Assembly (NCBI RefSeq): GCF_011694815.1
Contig: NZ_CP050177.1
Location: 6,517,501 to 6,581,500, forward strand
Reading direction: 5' to 3'
Length of the DNA stretch: 64,000 nt
Source: Streptomyces liangshanensis
GTDB taxonomy: Bacteria; Actinomycetota; Actinomycetes; Streptomycetales; Streptomycetaceae
Shown one piece after another: positions 1-8,763 of the stretch. Made by a program: the position numbers and the translations under genes. The notes beneath the pieces were generated by a model. The model was not told where the DNA came from and made no database searches. It worked only from the letters and a program-made list of their open reading frames with translations. Positions within the stretch are counted from its first letter, which is position 1. Each line of letters opens with the position of its first letter.

Positions 1-134
1 ATCTCCGGAGGCGCCCCTCACTCGTTCGGGTGAGAAGTCGGGACGAAGTACGCGAACGGACCCGGGTGATCGACACAATCGATGCGGCCACGACGGTCGA
101 GGGACGTCCGGACCGGCCGAGGAGGCCCGACGGC
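1..134. other. intergenic left edge, no gene seen
   Basis: No convincing coding sequence is visible before the first gene. A weak 5-bp inverted repeat (CTCAC 17-21 / GTGAG 30-34) could be the terminator of a gene outside the window. A GGAGG ribosome binding site at 121-125 serves the gene starting at 135. Confidence 0.5.
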
Positions 135-1253
135 ATGATCCGTACCAGGGCAGTGGGGGACACGCGGGCGATCGCGCACGTCCCGCGGCGTGTTGTCGAA
201 TGTGTGGTGCTGGGCCTCTGGCTGGCGCTGGCCGTCCTCTGGGAGTTGACCTGTCCGCTGGACGACGAGGGTGACGGCCTGGTCCGCCGTACGGTGACGT
301 GCGCGGCGTTCCTGATGGCGGTGGGCTATCTGCTCACCGGCGTACGGCGCGGCCCCGCCCGGGAGTTGCGGGAGGCGCGGGCCGTCGCGCGCGCCACGCA
401 GGACGTGCTGCTCAGGCCGCTGCCCCCGAGCATCGACGGGCTGACGCTGGCCGCGCGCAGGCTGTCCGTCTCGCAGGGCGCCGATGTCGGGGGTGACCTG
501 TACGAGGCGGTGGCCACCCCGTACGGCGTGCGGATCGTCATCGGGGACGTGCGCGGGCACGGCCTGCCCGCCATCGGCGCGGTGGCCGCCGTCCTCGGCA
601 GCTTCCGGGAGGCCGCGTACGACGAGGCGGCCCTCGACGGGGTGTTGCGGCGGCTCGACCGGGCGTATCAGCGCCGGTTGCGGGACCTGGCGCGCCAGGA
701 GCACCCGGCGGGCGGCGGGCGGGAGCCGGAGAATCCGGCGGCGGAGGAGTTCGTGACGGTCCTGCTGCTGGAGATCGGCGCCGACTCGGACGTCCGCGCC
801 CTCAACTGCGGCCATCCCTGGCCCTTCCGGCTCGGGCAGGGCGCCGCCGTACCGCTCACGGCGGGCGAACCACTGCCCCCGCTGGGCGCCTTCCCGCTGC
901 CGGACGACCTCGCGCCGCACCTGTGCGGGCGGTTGCCGCCGGGGGAGGCGCTGTTCCTGCACACGGACGGGGCCGAGGACGCCCGTGACGCGGCCGGCCG
1001 GTTCTTCGGCCTCCAGGACGCGCTCGTGAGGACCCTGTCCGGCCAGCCGCCCGGGGTGCCCGTCTCACCGGCGCACGTGGCGCGGCAGGTGCACACGGCG
1101 CTGCTGCGGCACACCGGCGGGCGGATCACCGACGACGTGGCGCTGCTCGTGCTGCGCAACGACCGCGGCGCGCGCGGCGACCGTGCGCGGGTCCCGGCGC
1201 AGAGCGGCGAACCGGCTCTGCGCCGTGCCCGTTCGGAACCCTCCCGTCGGTGA
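135..1253 (+). CDS. Membrane-anchored SpoIIE/PP2C-type serine phosphatase
   Basis: A 372-aa protein. Two hydrophobic segments lie near residues 20-40 and 52-68, followed by a PPM/SpoIIE phosphatase domain from about residue 90. The metal-binding motifs are visible: VGGDLYEA, VIGDVRGHGLP, LNCGHPWP, LFLHTDGAEDA and the C-terminal TDDVALLVL. Relatives (RsbU/SpoIIE) dephosphorylate anti-sigma-factor antagonists at the membrane. No GAF or PAS sensor is present, so the input may come through the short membrane region. The ATG at 135 is preferred over an in-frame ATG at 30 because GGAGG lies 9 nt upstream of it. No anti-sigma or antagonist gene is adjacent, so the partner is unknown. The fold call is firm; the biological role is not. 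Confidence 0.9.
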   Translation: MIRTRAVGDTRAIAHVPRRVVECVVLGLWLALAVLWELTCPLDDEGDGLVRRTVTCAAFLMAVGYLLTGVRRGPARELREARAVARATQDVLLRPLPPSIDGLTLAARRLSVSQGADVGGDLYEAVATPYGVRIVIGDVRGHGLPAIGAVAAVLGSFREAAYDEAALDGVLRRLDRAYQRRLRDLARQEHPAGGGREPENPAAEEFVTVLLLEIGADSDVRALNCGHPWPFRLGQGAAVPLTAGEPLPPLGAFPLPDDLAPHLCGRLPPGEALFLHTDGAEDARDAAGRFFGLQDALVRTLSGQPPGVPVSPAHVARQVHTALLRHTGGRITDDVALLVLRNDRGARGDRARVPAQSGEPALRRARSEPSRR

Positions 1254-1562
1254 GCGGCCTGGATGGGCATGGCCCTGAGCGAGCCGCGGCCGGCGCGTCG
1301 TCCGCCCTGCCGCGGAGTGTCGGGCAGGTCGGCGGGACGGACGACGCGGTGACGGGCCGCCGCACTGTACGAGGGGGAGCCGGCGGCCCGGCCGCCTCTT
1401 TCGAGACCACCGAGTCAACCGTGCCGCGGGCTCAGGCGGCAGCGTGCGCGGGCCCCGGATGCGTGCGTTCCGTTCACACCCCGTGTGATTTCCCCCGTAC
1501 GAACCATCCCTTGTCCCACCGCACAGGTTCTAGTGTGGGCCTGCCAGTCACCGGAGGGGCAC
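1254..1562. other. intergenic region with promoter for the HTH-TPR gene
   Basis: About 310 bases without a convincing gene. A -10-like TAGTGT is at 1531-1536. A TTGTCC at 1511-1516 is too close (14 bp) to be a classical -35. The RBS GGAGGGG is at 1553-1559. Nothing else recognisable. Confidence 0.4.
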
Positions 1563-2900
1563 ATGCAGCCCAACGCTCTGCTCGACGCGCTGTTGGACGA
1601 GGCGGGGATCTCGCACGCCGGTCTCGCCGCCAGGATCAACCGGGCCGGCGAGGCCCGGGGTCTTTCCCTGCGGTACGAACACACCGCCGTGGCCCGGTGG
1701 TTGAAGGGGCAGCGGCCACGCGGCCAGGTGCCCGACCTGATCTGCGCGGTCCTGGGCGACCGGCTGGCCCGCCCGTTGACCCTCGACGACATCGGGCTCG
1801 GCGTGCCCGGCGCGTACCGGACGGCGGGCACCCCGCTCTCCGGGTTCGTGGAGCGGGCCGCCGCGCTCTGGCGCTCCGACGAACAGCAACGGCCCCATCT
1901 GGCGGCGGTCCCCGCCGTCACCGGGACGCCCGCCGTCATGCCCGTCTGGGAGTGGGAGAACCCTCCGGAGGACACCGATGTCTCCCGCACGGGCCGGACC
2001 AGGGTCGGGCCGGCCGACGTCGAACTGCTCAAGTCGGCTCGGGCGCACTACGAGTTGATGTACCGGAGATCCGGCGGTGTCGCCACCCGCGCGCGGGTCG
2101 TCGGCTTCCTCAACGCGGAGACCGCGCCGCTGCTGCGCGGGTCGTACGGCGACGCGCTGGGCCGGCAACTCCACCGTGCGACGGGCGGGTTGGTCGCGGT
2201 GGCGGGCATCTGCGCGTACGACTCCGACGCCCACGGCCTCGCCCAGCGCTACTTCCACCAGGCGCTGCGGCTCGCGAAGGCCAGCGGCGACCGGGGGCTC
2301 GGCGCGTACGTGATCGCGCTGCTCGTCAACCAGTCGCTGCACATGGGGGAGTACCGCCAGGCCGTCGCGTTCGCGGAGGCCGCGCTGCGGGCCGCCGGGC
2401 CGCGCCTCACGCCCGCGCTCACCGCCGACCTGTACGCGATGCAGGCCAAGTCGTACGCCCGTCTCGGCGACGGCGGCAACGCGCTGGACCGTATCCGGCG
2501 CGCGGAGAGCGAGGCGGAGCGCATCCGGCCGGGGCACGAGCCGGACGAGACGGGATACGTCCAGCCGGGCCTGGTGAACGTCCAGGTGGCCGAGGCGCTG
2601 CTCGGCCTCGGCGATCTGGCGGCGGCGCGGGAGCACGCGACGGCCGCCGTGGGCACACCGGCGCACGACCGGGGCAGGGTCCACCGCCTCGCCATGCTCA
2701 GCCACATCGAGCTGCGGCAGGGGGAGCCCGACCGGGCCGCCGGAACGGCCGCCGAGATGGCGGAACGCGCGAAGGGGATGGAGTCCCAGCGGCTGCGGGA
2801 CCGGCTGCGCGCGGTGCGCGGGGAGTTGGTGTCCAGCGGGTCCAGGGCGGCCGGAGAGGCGGCGGCGCTGATCGACGAAGCGCTCCGTGTGCCTCTGTAA
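1563..2900 (+). CDS. HTH-TPR regulator, NsdA-like
   Basis: A 445-aa soluble protein. Residues 1-70 look like an HTH module typical of Streptomyces regulators (AGISHAGLAARIN, then EHTAVARWLKGQRPRG). From about residue 190 to the end the sequence is alpha-helical with TPR-like repeats (QRYFHQALRLAKASGD, AKSYARLGDGGNALDRI, AEALLGLGDLAAAREHA). This architecture matches the family containing NsdA, a repressor of development and antibiotic production; membership is from recall and orthology is not claimed. The ATG at 1563 has GGAGGGG 4-10 nt upstream and removes a poorly conserved 26-residue extension. Monocistronic. Likely a DNA-binding or scaffold regulator of secondary metabolism or sporulation. 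Confidence 0.8.
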   Translation: MQPNALLDALLDEAGISHAGLAARINRAGEARGLSLRYEHTAVARWLKGQRPRGQVPDLICAVLGDRLARPLTLDDIGLGVPGAYRTAGTPLSGFVERAAALWRSDEQQRPHLAAVPAVTGTPAVMPVWEWENPPEDTDVSRTGRTRVGPADVELLKSARAHYELMYRRSGGVATRARVVGFLNAETAPLLRGSYGDALGRQLHRATGGLVAVAGICAYDSDAHGLAQRYFHQALRLAKASGDRGLGAYVIALLVNQSLHMGEYRQAVAFAEAALRAAGPRLTPALTADLYAMQAKSYARLGDGGNALDRIRRAESEAERIRPGHEPDETGYVQPGLVNVQVAEALLGLGDLAAAREHATAAVGTPAHDRGRVHRLAMLSHIELRQGEPDRAAGTAAEMAERAKGMESQRLRDRLRAVRGELVSSGSRAAGEAAALIDEALRVPL

Positions 2901-2999
2901 GCCCCCTTGTAAGCCCCCTGCGCGGACGACGTGTTGCTGAGATTCAGCGGTGAGGTCTGCTGCGATGTTGCCATCAACGCGTCGAAAGGTGGCAGAAAC

Positions 3000-3530
3000 G
3001 TGCAGTGGACGAAACTGAGCGAACAGACTGTGTATGAGAATCGCTGGTTCCAGGTCAACCTCGCGGACGTCGAACTCCCCGACGGCCGCCACCTGGACCA
3101 CTTCCTCATCCGGCTCCGCCCGGTCGCGGCCGCCACGGTCGTCAACGAGGCGAACGAGGTGCTGCTCCTCAGGCGCCACCGCTTCATCACCGACAGCTGG
3201 GGCTGGGAACTGGCCGCCGGGGTGGTCGAGGACGGCGAGGACATCGAGCGCGCGGCGGCACGGGAGATGGAGGAGGAGACGGGCTGGCGGCCGGGACCGC
3301 TGCGCCACCTGCTCACGGTGGAGCCGTCGAACGGTCTCACCGACGCGCGCCACCACCTCTACTGGGCGGAGGAGGCCACGTACACCGGCCCGCCCGAGGA
3401 CGACTTCGAGTCGTCGTGCCGCGAGTGGGTCCCCCTCAAGCTCGTCCCGGACATGATCGCCCGGGGCGAGATCCCGGCCGCCAACATGGCGGCCGGGCTC
3501 CTGATGCTGCGTCACATACGGCTGGGCTGA
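3000..3530 (+). CDS. Nudix hydrolase
   Basis: A 176-aa protein with a perfect Nudix box at residues 74-96: a Gly, then E at position 80, then REMEEETGW, matching Gx5Ex7REUxEExGU. Length and order resemble the ADP-ribose/NDP-sugar pyrophosphatase branch, so hydrolysis of a nucleoside diphosphate derivative is likely; the substrate cannot be read from sequence. GTG at 3000 is chosen as start because AAAGGTGG lies at 2985-2992; an in-frame ATG at 2931 lacks an RBS. The 3' end overlaps the convergent dehydrogenase gene by 19 nt, so there is no room for a dedicated terminator. Confidence 0.9.
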   Translation: MQWTKLSEQTVYENRWFQVNLADVELPDGRHLDHFLIRLRPVAAATVVNEANEVLLLRRHRFITDSWGWELAAGVVEDGEDIERAAAREMEEETGWRPGPLRHLLTVEPSNGLTDARHHLYWAEEATYTGPPEDDFESSCREWVPLKLVPDMIARGEIPAANMAAGLLMLRHIRLG

Positions 3531-4417
3531 GGAAGCTGGGCCGTCTCCGCGTACGGGTAGAAGCCCGCGCCCGTCTTGCGGCCCAGGCGTCCCGCGTCCA
3601 CCATCCGCTGGAGCAGTGGGGGAGCGGCGTACAGCGGCTCCTTGTACTCGGCGTACATCGAGTCCGCGACCGAGGCCACGGTGTCCAGGCCGATCAGGTC
3701 GGCGAGCTTGAGCGGGCCCATCGGGTGGGCGCAGCCCAGCTCCATGCCGTTGTCGATGTCCTCGCGGCTGGCGATGCCCGACTCGAACATCCGGACGGCG
3801 GAGAGGAGATACGGGATCAGGAGGGCGTTCACCACGAAGCCCGAGCGGTCCTGGGCGCGGATCGCGTGCTTGCCGAGCACCTTCTCCACCACGGCCTCGG
3901 ACCTGCGGAGCGTCTCGTCGGACGTCGTCAGGGCCGGGATCAGCTCGACCAGCTTCTGCACCGGGGCCGGGTTGAAGAAGTGGATCCCGATGACCTGGTC
4001 CGGGCGGGAGGTCGCGACGGCCAGCTTGACGAGCGGGATGGACGAGGTGTTGGAGGCCAGGATCGCGTCGGGACGGGTCACGACCTGGTCGAGGACCTGG
4101 AAGATCTCCGTCTTGACCTGTTCGTTCTCCACGACGGCCTCGATGACGAGATCGCGGTCCGCGAACTCCCCGAGGTCGGTGGTGAAGCTGAGCCGGCCGA
4201 GCGCCGCGTCCCGTTCCGCCTCGGTGATCTTGCCGCGTTCCGCCGCCTTGGCGAGCGAGCCGTGCAGGCGGGTCCTGCCGATCTCCAGGGCCTCGCCGGT
4301 CGTCTCGGCGACCCGCACCTCGAGGCCGCTGCGGGCGGCGACCTCGGCGATGCCTGCGCCCATCTGGCCGCAGCCCACCACTCCCACGCGGGCGATGTCG
4401 GTCAGGGTGTCGGTCAC
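3512..4417 (-). CDS. 3-hydroxybutyryl-CoA dehydrogenase
   Basis: A 301-aa NAD(P)-dependent 3-hydroxyacyl-CoA dehydrogenase. The Rossmann loop GCGQMG is at residues 15-20. The mid-region signature VIEAVVENEQVK and the catalytic His region HFFNPAPVQKLVELI are present, and the C-terminal domain carries the expected GLDTVASVAD and GRLGRKTGAGFYPY motifs. It reversibly oxidises (S)-3-hydroxybutyryl-CoA to acetoacetyl-CoA in short-chain fatty acid, butyrate or ethylmalonyl-CoA metabolism. Start is GTG at 4417 with AAAGG just upstream. Gene stands alone; single-domain length (about 300 aa) argues against a FadB fusion. Confidence 0.9.
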   Translation of the reverse strand: MTDTLTDIARVGVVGCGQMGAGIAEVAARSGLEVRVAETTGEALEIGRTRLHGSLAKAAERGKITEAERDAALGRLSFTTDLGEFADRDLVIEAVVENEQVKTEIFQVLDQVVTRPDAILASNTSSIPLVKLAVATSRPDQVIGIHFFNPAPVQKLVELIPALTTSDETLRRSEAVVEKVLGKHAIRAQDRSGFVVNALLIPYLLSAVRMFESGIASREDIDNGMELGCAHPMGPLKLADLIGLDTVASVADSMYAEYKEPLYAAPPLLQRMVDAGRLGRKTGAGFYPYAETAQLPQPSRM

Positions 4418-4660
4418 ATCGTGCCTTTCGCTGGTCCGCGCCGATCCGGGCAGGTCGGTGCCCGATCGGTGGCGGACGGGTCCGGGTTCGGTGGTTCCGG
4501 CAGGCCGCCGAGGTGATCGCGGCGCCCGCCCCGGACCGAGACGTTACTCCGCGCGGGTGTGTGGACGCCGTGCCGGGGCGGGCATGCTCAGCCCGTACGG
4601 CGGCCCGCTCCCCCTCACGGCGGGCTCCTCACCCCCCCACAGGCAAGGGACGGAACGCCC
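4418..4660. other. divergent intergenic region
   Basis: Promoters for the dehydrogenase (minus) and the GHL10 gene (plus) must lie here. I see no clear operator or hairpin. An AAGGGA-like RBS is near 4647-4652. Confidence 0.3.
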
Positions 4661-6013
4661 ATGAGTCACACCCCCCACCCCACCCCAGGCCACACACCGG
4701 GGCGCCCGTCCGGGCCCGCCGGCTTCGGCAGACGCGGGTTCATGGCGGTGACGGCGGCGCTGATGACGACGATGCTCAACGCGTCGCACGCGCTCGCCGG
4801 CGGTCCCGTGGGCCCGGAGGCGCGGCGCCGCGCGCCGCGCCGGGACCTGCGCGGGATGTGGGTCGCGACCGTCACCAACCGCGACTGGCCCTCCCGGCCG
4901 GGGCTCACCGCCGCCCAGCAGCGCGCCGAACTGATCGCCCATCTGGACATGGCCGTCACCCGCAACCTGAACACGGTCGTCTTCCAGGTCAGGCCCACGG
5001 CGGACGCGCTGTGGCCGTCGCCGTACGAGCCCTGGTCGCAGTACCTCACCGGGACCCAGGGCAAGGACCCGGGCTGGGACCCGCTGGGCACGGCGGTGCG
5101 CGAGGCGCACGCGCGCGGCCTGGAGCTGCACGCCTGGTTCAACCCGTACCGCGTCGCCATGCACACCGACCCGTCGAAGCTGTCCGCGAAGCACCCGGCC
5201 CGCGTGCATCCCGAGTGGGTGCTGCCGTACGGCGGGAAGCTGTACTACAACCCGGGTCTCCCGGAGGTCAGGTCGTTCGTCCAGGACGCGATGCTGGACG
5301 CCGTGCGGCGCTACGACATCGACGCCGTGCACTGGGACGACTACTTCTACCCCTATCCGGTCGCGGGCCAGGTGTTCGCGGACGACGAGGCGTACGCGCG
5401 GTACGGGGCCGGCTTCCCGGACAAGGCGGCGTGGCGGCGGGACAACACCGACCGGCTGGTGCGCGAGACCGGCGCGCGGATCAAGAAGCTGAAGAAGAAC
5501 GTACGGTTCGGCATCAGCCCGTTCGGCGTGTGGCGCAACGGGGCCACCGACCCCCTCGGCTCCGACACCCGGGCGGGTGTGCAGACGTACGACGACCTGC
5601 ACGCCGACACCCGGAAGTGGGTGCGGGAGGGCTGGATCGACTACATCACGCCGCAGTTGTACTGGAACATCGGCCTCGCCGCCGCCGACTACGCGAAGCT
5701 GGTGCCCTGGTGGGCGGGCGTGGTGAAGGGCACGGGGGTCGACCTGTACGTGGGTGAGGCCCTCTACAAGGCGGGCGACCCGGCCCAGCCCGCCCCCTGG
5801 CAGAACGCCGCGGAACTCTCCCGGCACCTGGACCTCTGCGCGAAGTACCCCGAGGTGAAGGGGAACATCTACTTCGCGGCGAAGGAGGTCGCGAGTGATC
5901 CCCTGGGGGCGATGACGATGATCGCCGACCGCTACCGGCACCGGGATTACGGGTACAGGGACTACCGGCACAGGGATTACGGGCACGGGGATTTCGGGCA
6001 CGAGCCGGCGTGA
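4661..6013 (+). CDS. Tat-exported GHL10-type glycoside hydrolase
   Basis: A 450-aa secreted protein. The N-terminus carries a twin-arginine signal (FGRRGFMAV, hydrophobic stretch, then SHALA as likely cleavage site near residues 40-45). The mature part matches the DUF187/GHL10 TIM-barrel family: RGMWVATVTNRDWP, VVFQVRPTADALWPS, ELHAWFNPYRV, the acidic strand AVHWDDYFYPYP, and ITPQLYWNIG. Relatives include bacterial cell-wall or polysaccharide glycosidases; substrate is unproven. The ATG at 4661 is chosen over an in-frame ATG at 4559 because it gives a proper signal peptide. The last about 25 residues are a degenerate RDYG/RHRDY repeat encoded by four to five 15-bp units (5939-5998), absent from the core fold. 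Confidence 0.87.
   Translation: MSHTPHPTPGHTPGRPSGPAGFGRRGFMAVTAALMTTMLNASHALAGGPVGPEARRRAPRRDLRGMWVATVTNRDWPSRPGLTAAQQRAELIAHLDMAVTRNLNTVVFQVRPTADALWPSPYEPWSQYLTGTQGKDPGWDPLGTAVREAHARGLELHAWFNPYRVAMHTDPSKLSAKHPARVHPEWVLPYGGKLYYNPGLPEVRSFVQDAMLDAVRRYDIDAVHWDDYFYPYPVAGQVFADDEAYARYGAGFPDKAAWRRDNTDRLVRETGARIKKLKKNVRFGISPFGVWRNGATDPLGSDTRAGVQTYDDLHADTRKWVREGWIDYITPQLYWNIGLAAADYAKLVPWWAGVVKGTGVDLYVGEALYKAGDPAQPAPWQNAAELSRHLDLCAKYPEVKGNIYFAAKEVASDPLGAMTMIADRYRHRDYGYRDYRHRDYGHGDFGHEPA
5939..5998 (+). repeat. 15-bp in-frame tandem repeat, C-terminus of GHL10 gene
   Basis: Four consecutive 15-bp units approximating CACAGGGATTACGGG (starts 5939, 5954, 5969, 5984), encoding RHRDYG-like peptides at the extreme C-terminus. 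Units differ by one to three bases. Probably slippage-generated. Confidence 0.75.
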
Positions 6014-6025
6014 GCCGCGGACGGT

Positions 6026-6592
6026 TCAGGAGGCGGCCGTGCCGTCCCGCGGCGCCGAGGGCCGCGGGACGCCCTGCCCGGGCGCGGACGGCACCCCACC
6101 GCGGCCCTTGATCGCGCCGAGTACGTATCCGCGCCCGTGAACGGTTTCTATCGAAAGCCCCAGGGGTCGCAATTTCTTCCGGAGGCGCATGATGTGGAGA
6201 TCCAACGCGTTTCTGCTGGACGAACGATTGGCCGCGGCAAGCCGGGCGGCTATTGCCTCCCGCTCCACCACGGTGGAGACGTATTCCAACAGCGCGGTGA
6301 CGACCACCACTTCCGTGGACGTGAGAGGCGCGAGAGAACCACGGAAGCGGAGGATTCCCTCCTCGTCCACCGACGGGCGGTGATCGCGGATCGCCCTGGC
6401 GCGGAGGGACGAAAGGCGCGCTCTGATCTCGGAGGCATCCGCCCCGGCCCGCACCCAGTCCTCGCACGTCCTTTGCAGCGTCGGAACCGCCGTGCCCGAG
6501 GCGACGACTATGAGGCAGGGCACTCCGTCACGCCGGAGCGCGTCGAGCCGCGTTCGCTCCGTCGGCCAGCGGACGACCTGCACCTCCCGCAT
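6026..6592 (-). CDS. Winged-helix regulator with pseudo-receiver N-terminus
   Basis: A 188-aa protein. Residues about 85-165 form an OmpR/PhoB-type winged helix: LAPLTSTEVVVVTALLE, then RNALDLHIMRLRKKLRPLG and the wing IETVHGRGYVLG. The N-terminal 80 residues (starting REVQVVRWPTERTRLDALR) occupy the place of a receiver domain but are too short and lack the Asp-Asp/Asp/Lys phosphorylation residues. It is therefore probably not controlled by a histidine kinase, and none is nearby. Start ATG 6592 follows a G-rich stretch. It is divergent from the HxlR gene at 6698 and shares the 105-bp control region containing two HxlR-type palindromes. Targets unknown. Confidence 0.78.
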   Translation of the reverse strand: MREVQVVRWPTERTRLDALRRDGVPCLIVVASGTAVPTLQRTCEDWVRAGADASEIRARLSSLRARAIRDHRPSVDEEGILRFRGSLAPLTSTEVVVVTALLEYVSTVVEREAIAARLAAANRSSSRNALDLHIMRLRKKLRPLGLSIETVHGRGYVLGAIKGRGGVPSAPGQGVPRPSAPRDGTAAS

Positions 6593-6624
6593 GGGAGCCC
6601 CCCTGCTTTGTCGTCGGGCCGTCC

Positions 6625-6641
6625 GGTTCTCTCACGAAACC
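6625..6641 (+). promoter_or_regulatory. candidate HxlR operator, site 1
   Basis: GGTTCTCTCACGAAACC, an imperfect dyad matching the palindrome upstream of the second HxlR gene at 13 to 14 of 17 positions, depending on orientation. It lies between the divergent genes 6592(-) and 6698(+), nearer the winged-helix gene. Confidence 0.45.
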
Positions 6642-6660
6642 AGACTAGGGACGGCATCCT

Positions 6661-6677
6661 TGTTTCGTCAACGAACC
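6661..6677 (+). promoter_or_regulatory. candidate HxlR operator, site 2, with leaderless promoter
   Basis: TGTTTCGTCAACGAACC contains a perfect TTCGT-CA-ACGAA dyad (6664-6675) and matches the site at 12934-12950 at 12 of 17 positions, including the central GTCA and the GAACC half. It covers the -35 position for a -10 TAGCTT at 6686-6691, which would start transcription at the ATG (6698). Confidence 0.5.
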
Positions 6678-6697
6678 GGATCCGGTAGCTTCGGGGC

Positions 6698-7216
6698 ATG
6701 GCACTCCCCAAGGACTACTCCGGCCTGGGCTGTTCACTGTCTCGATCGCTCGAGGTCCTCGGTGAGCGCTGGACCCTCCTGATCATTCGGGACGCTTTCC
6801 ACGGAGTGCGCCGATTCAGCGACTTCGCCCAGCACCTCTCCATGTCCCGCGCCGTTCTCAGCGATCGGCTGGCGGGACTTGTCGAGCACGGAGTTCTTGT
6901 CAAGAAACCGGCGGGCGGATATGCCGAGTACGAACTGACCGCCAAGGGGAAAGAGTTGTGGCCGGTCGTGCTCGGACTCACCCACTGGGGTGACAAGCAC
7001 TACGCTTCCGGGGGCGCGCCGGAGGTCTTCGAGCACACCGAGGACGACGGCCGGCTCGACGGGGTCGGTGTCTGCGAGAGCTGCGGACACCAGGTCGACG
7101 CCGAGGAGGTCCGGGCGACTCCGCGCCGGATCGACTTCAGGTCGAATTCCGAGAACGCGATCAGCAAGGCGCTCACCCGCCGCCACCGCCTGCTCCAACC
7201 GCTCAAGAACGGCTGA
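6698..7216 (+). CDS. HxlR-family regulator 1
   Basis: A 172-aa protein. The HxlR winged helix is complete: CSLSRSLEVLGERWTLLIIRDAFHG, FSDFAQHL, SRAVLSDRLAGLVEHGVL, then YELTAKGKELWPVV. Cys12 just before the first helix is at the position of the redox or electrophile-sensing cysteine in YodB/CatR/HypR-type HxlR proteins (family knowledge). The C-terminal extension carries CESCG, a CxxC pair absent from short HxlR proteins. No Shine-Dalgarno is visible; TAGCTT sits 6 nt before the ATG, so the mRNA is probably leaderless. It is a close paralogue of the gene at 12971. Likely role: an autorepressed sensor controlling neighbouring oxidoreductases. Confidence 0.9.
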   Translation: MALPKDYSGLGCSLSRSLEVLGERWTLLIIRDAFHGVRRFSDFAQHLSMSRAVLSDRLAGLVEHGVLVKKPAGGYAEYELTAKGKELWPVVLGLTHWGDKHYASGGAPEVFEHTEDDGRLDGVGVCESCGHQVDAEEVRATPRRIDFRSNSENAISKALTRRHRLLQPLKNG

Positions 7217-7252
7217 CAGCGGGAAAGGCCGCTCGGCCGGCCGGACGCCCCC

Positions 7253-8659
7253 TCAGAGGGCGGGGTGCTGGTCGCGTACCGGGCTGAGTGTCTCCAGGAG
7301 CGCGGCGAGGCGCAGGATCGTCGACTCCGCGTACCAGGAGGCGGCGAGCTGCACGCCGATCGGCAGGCCCTCGGCGCTGGTGCCGAACCGCATCGACAGG
7401 GCCGGCAGTCCCGTCAGGTTGAACGGGACCGTCGTCGACATCACGTGGAAGATGCTGAACGCCCGGCCGTCCAGGGAGAGTTCGGTGGTCCCGTGCCGGT
7501 GCGCGGGGACCGTGGTCACGGGGAGCAGCAGCGCGTCGTACCGCTGGAAGTACGCCGCGAAACCGTCCCGGAGCCGCTCGACGCCCTGCTCGGCCCGGAC
7601 GTAGTCCTGTACGGACGTGTCGGGTACGTCGCGCATGAACGTCGTGGCCTTGTACATCTGGTCCTCGTGCCCCGCGACGGCCTCCGCGTAGGCGGGCTTC
7701 ACCTCCATGACGTGCTGGAGGTTGAACAGTTCGAGAGGTGTGTCCCGTACGAGAGCCGGGATGCTCACGGCGTCGACGTGCACCCCCGCGCCCCGCAGCG
7801 CGTCGGCCGCCGCCTCCACGGTCGCCGCGACATCCGCGTCGACCGGGCCGAGCCCGGAGTCGACCAGCCAGCCGACCCGCGGGGCCCGGTCCGGCGAGGC
7901 GCCCAGGCCGGTGTCGAACCCGGGCGGGACGGTCGAGAAGCCGTCGGCGCCGTCGGGGCCGGTCAGGAACGAGTAGGCGAGGGCGAGGTCGCGGACGGTA
8001 CGGGCCATGGGGCCGGCGTGCCAGTCGCGGCGCGGCTCGCGCGGCCAGATCCCCGTCATGGGGATGCGCCCGTGGGTCGGCTTGAGGGCCGCGATGCCGG
8101 TGTTCGCGGCCGGGCCGCGCACCGAGATCGCCAGGTCGCTCCCGAGGCCGAGGGGCGACATCCCGGTGGCGATGGCCGCGGACTCGCCGCCGCTCGATCC
8201 GCCGGCCGTGCGGCCGAGGTCCCAGGGGTTGTTGGTCTCGCCGGTCAGGAGGTTGTCGGAGTCGACCGCGTAGGAGAACTCCGGGAGGTTGGTCTTCGCC
8301 AGGAGGATTCCGCCGGCGCGCTTCATCCGTGCCACGGCGGTGGCGTCAGTGTCCGGGATCCGGCCCGCGAAGACCGGTGAACCACGCTGGGTGAGCACTC
8401 CCGCGGTGTCGAACGAGTCCTTGACCGTGAACGGCACGCCGTGGAGCGGCCCCACCTCCGCGCCCGCCGCCAGTTCCTCGTCGGCCGCCCGCGCCGCGTC
8501 CAGGGCGTCGTCCGCGAGCGACACGATGGCGTTGACCTGCGGATCGGTCGCCTTGACGCGGTCGAGGTGGGCCTGCACCACGTCGACGGAGGAGACCTGT
8601 CCGGTACGGATCAGCTCGGCGAGCGCGGTGGCGTCGGAGCGGGTGAGTTCGTGGGCCAT
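7253..8659 (-). CDS. Amidase-signature hydrolase 1
   Basis: A 468-aa amidase-signature enzyme. The Ser-cisSer-Lys triad can be placed: Lys80 (GVPFTVKDS), cis-Ser155 (GGSSGGES) and nucleophile Ser179 ([10 protein letters not shown]), with the canonical 24-residue Ser-Ser spacing. The usual GG before the nucleophile (DTGGSIR) is AI here, which should alter the oxyanion region or substrate choice. It is not GatA: no gatB/C neighbours and a different C-terminus ([19 protein letters not shown]). Substrate unknown; probably a small or aryl amide. ATG at 8659 has AAGGGA upstream. It is adjacent to and about 75% identical by eye to the gene at 8863-10269, so the pair arose by tandem duplication, but each copy has its own promoter region. 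Confidence 0.9.
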   Translation of the reverse strand: MAHELTRSDATALAELIRTGQVSSVDVVQAHLDRVKATDPQVNAIVSLADDALDAARAADEELAAGAEVGPLHGVPFTVKDSFDTAGVLTQRGSPVFAGRIPDTDATAVARMKRAGGILLAKTNLPEFSYAVDSDNLLTGETNNPWDLGRTAGGSSGGESAAIATGMSPLGLGSDLAISVRGPAANTGIAALKPTHGRIPMTGIWPREPRRDWHAGPMARTVRDLALAYSFLTGPDGADGFSTVPPGFDTGLGASPDRAPRVGWLVDSGLGPVDADVAATVEAAADALRGAGVHVDAVSIPALVRDTPLELFNLQHVMEVKPAYAEAVAGHEDQMYKATTFMRDVPDTSVQDYVRAEQGVERLRDGFAAYFQRYDALLLPVTTVPAHRHGTTELSLDGRAFSIFHVMSTTVPFNLTGLPALSMRFGTSAEGLPIGVQLAASWYAESTILRLAALLETLSPVRDQHPAL

Positions 8660-8693
8660 GAGGGATCCCTTTTCGCTGGGCCGATCCTCGTTG

Positions 8694-8740
8694 GACCGGT
8701 CTACTATTCCACCGTAACAGCAGATTAGACCGGTCGTCTA
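8694..8740. promoter_or_regulatory. TetR (LmrA/QdoR-like) operator for amidase 1
   Basis: GACCGGTCTA (8694-8703) and TAGACCGGTC (8726-8735) form a perfect 10-bp inverted repeat 22 bp apart. The right half extends to a second dyad, TAGAC-CGGTC-GTCTA (8726-8740). The repeated TAGACCGGTC core resembles operators of LmrA/QdoR-type TetR repressors (inference). It lies 35-81 bp upstream of amidase 1. Confidence 0.6.
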
Positions 8741-8763
8741 CAAGGGTCTGCGCCCACCGTGAA

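Noticed and set aside
7253..8659. Amidase 1 as GatA of the Glu-tRNA amidotransferase
   Set aside because: No gatB/gatC nearby, different C-terminal region and modified nucleophile loop; a tandem paralogue is present.
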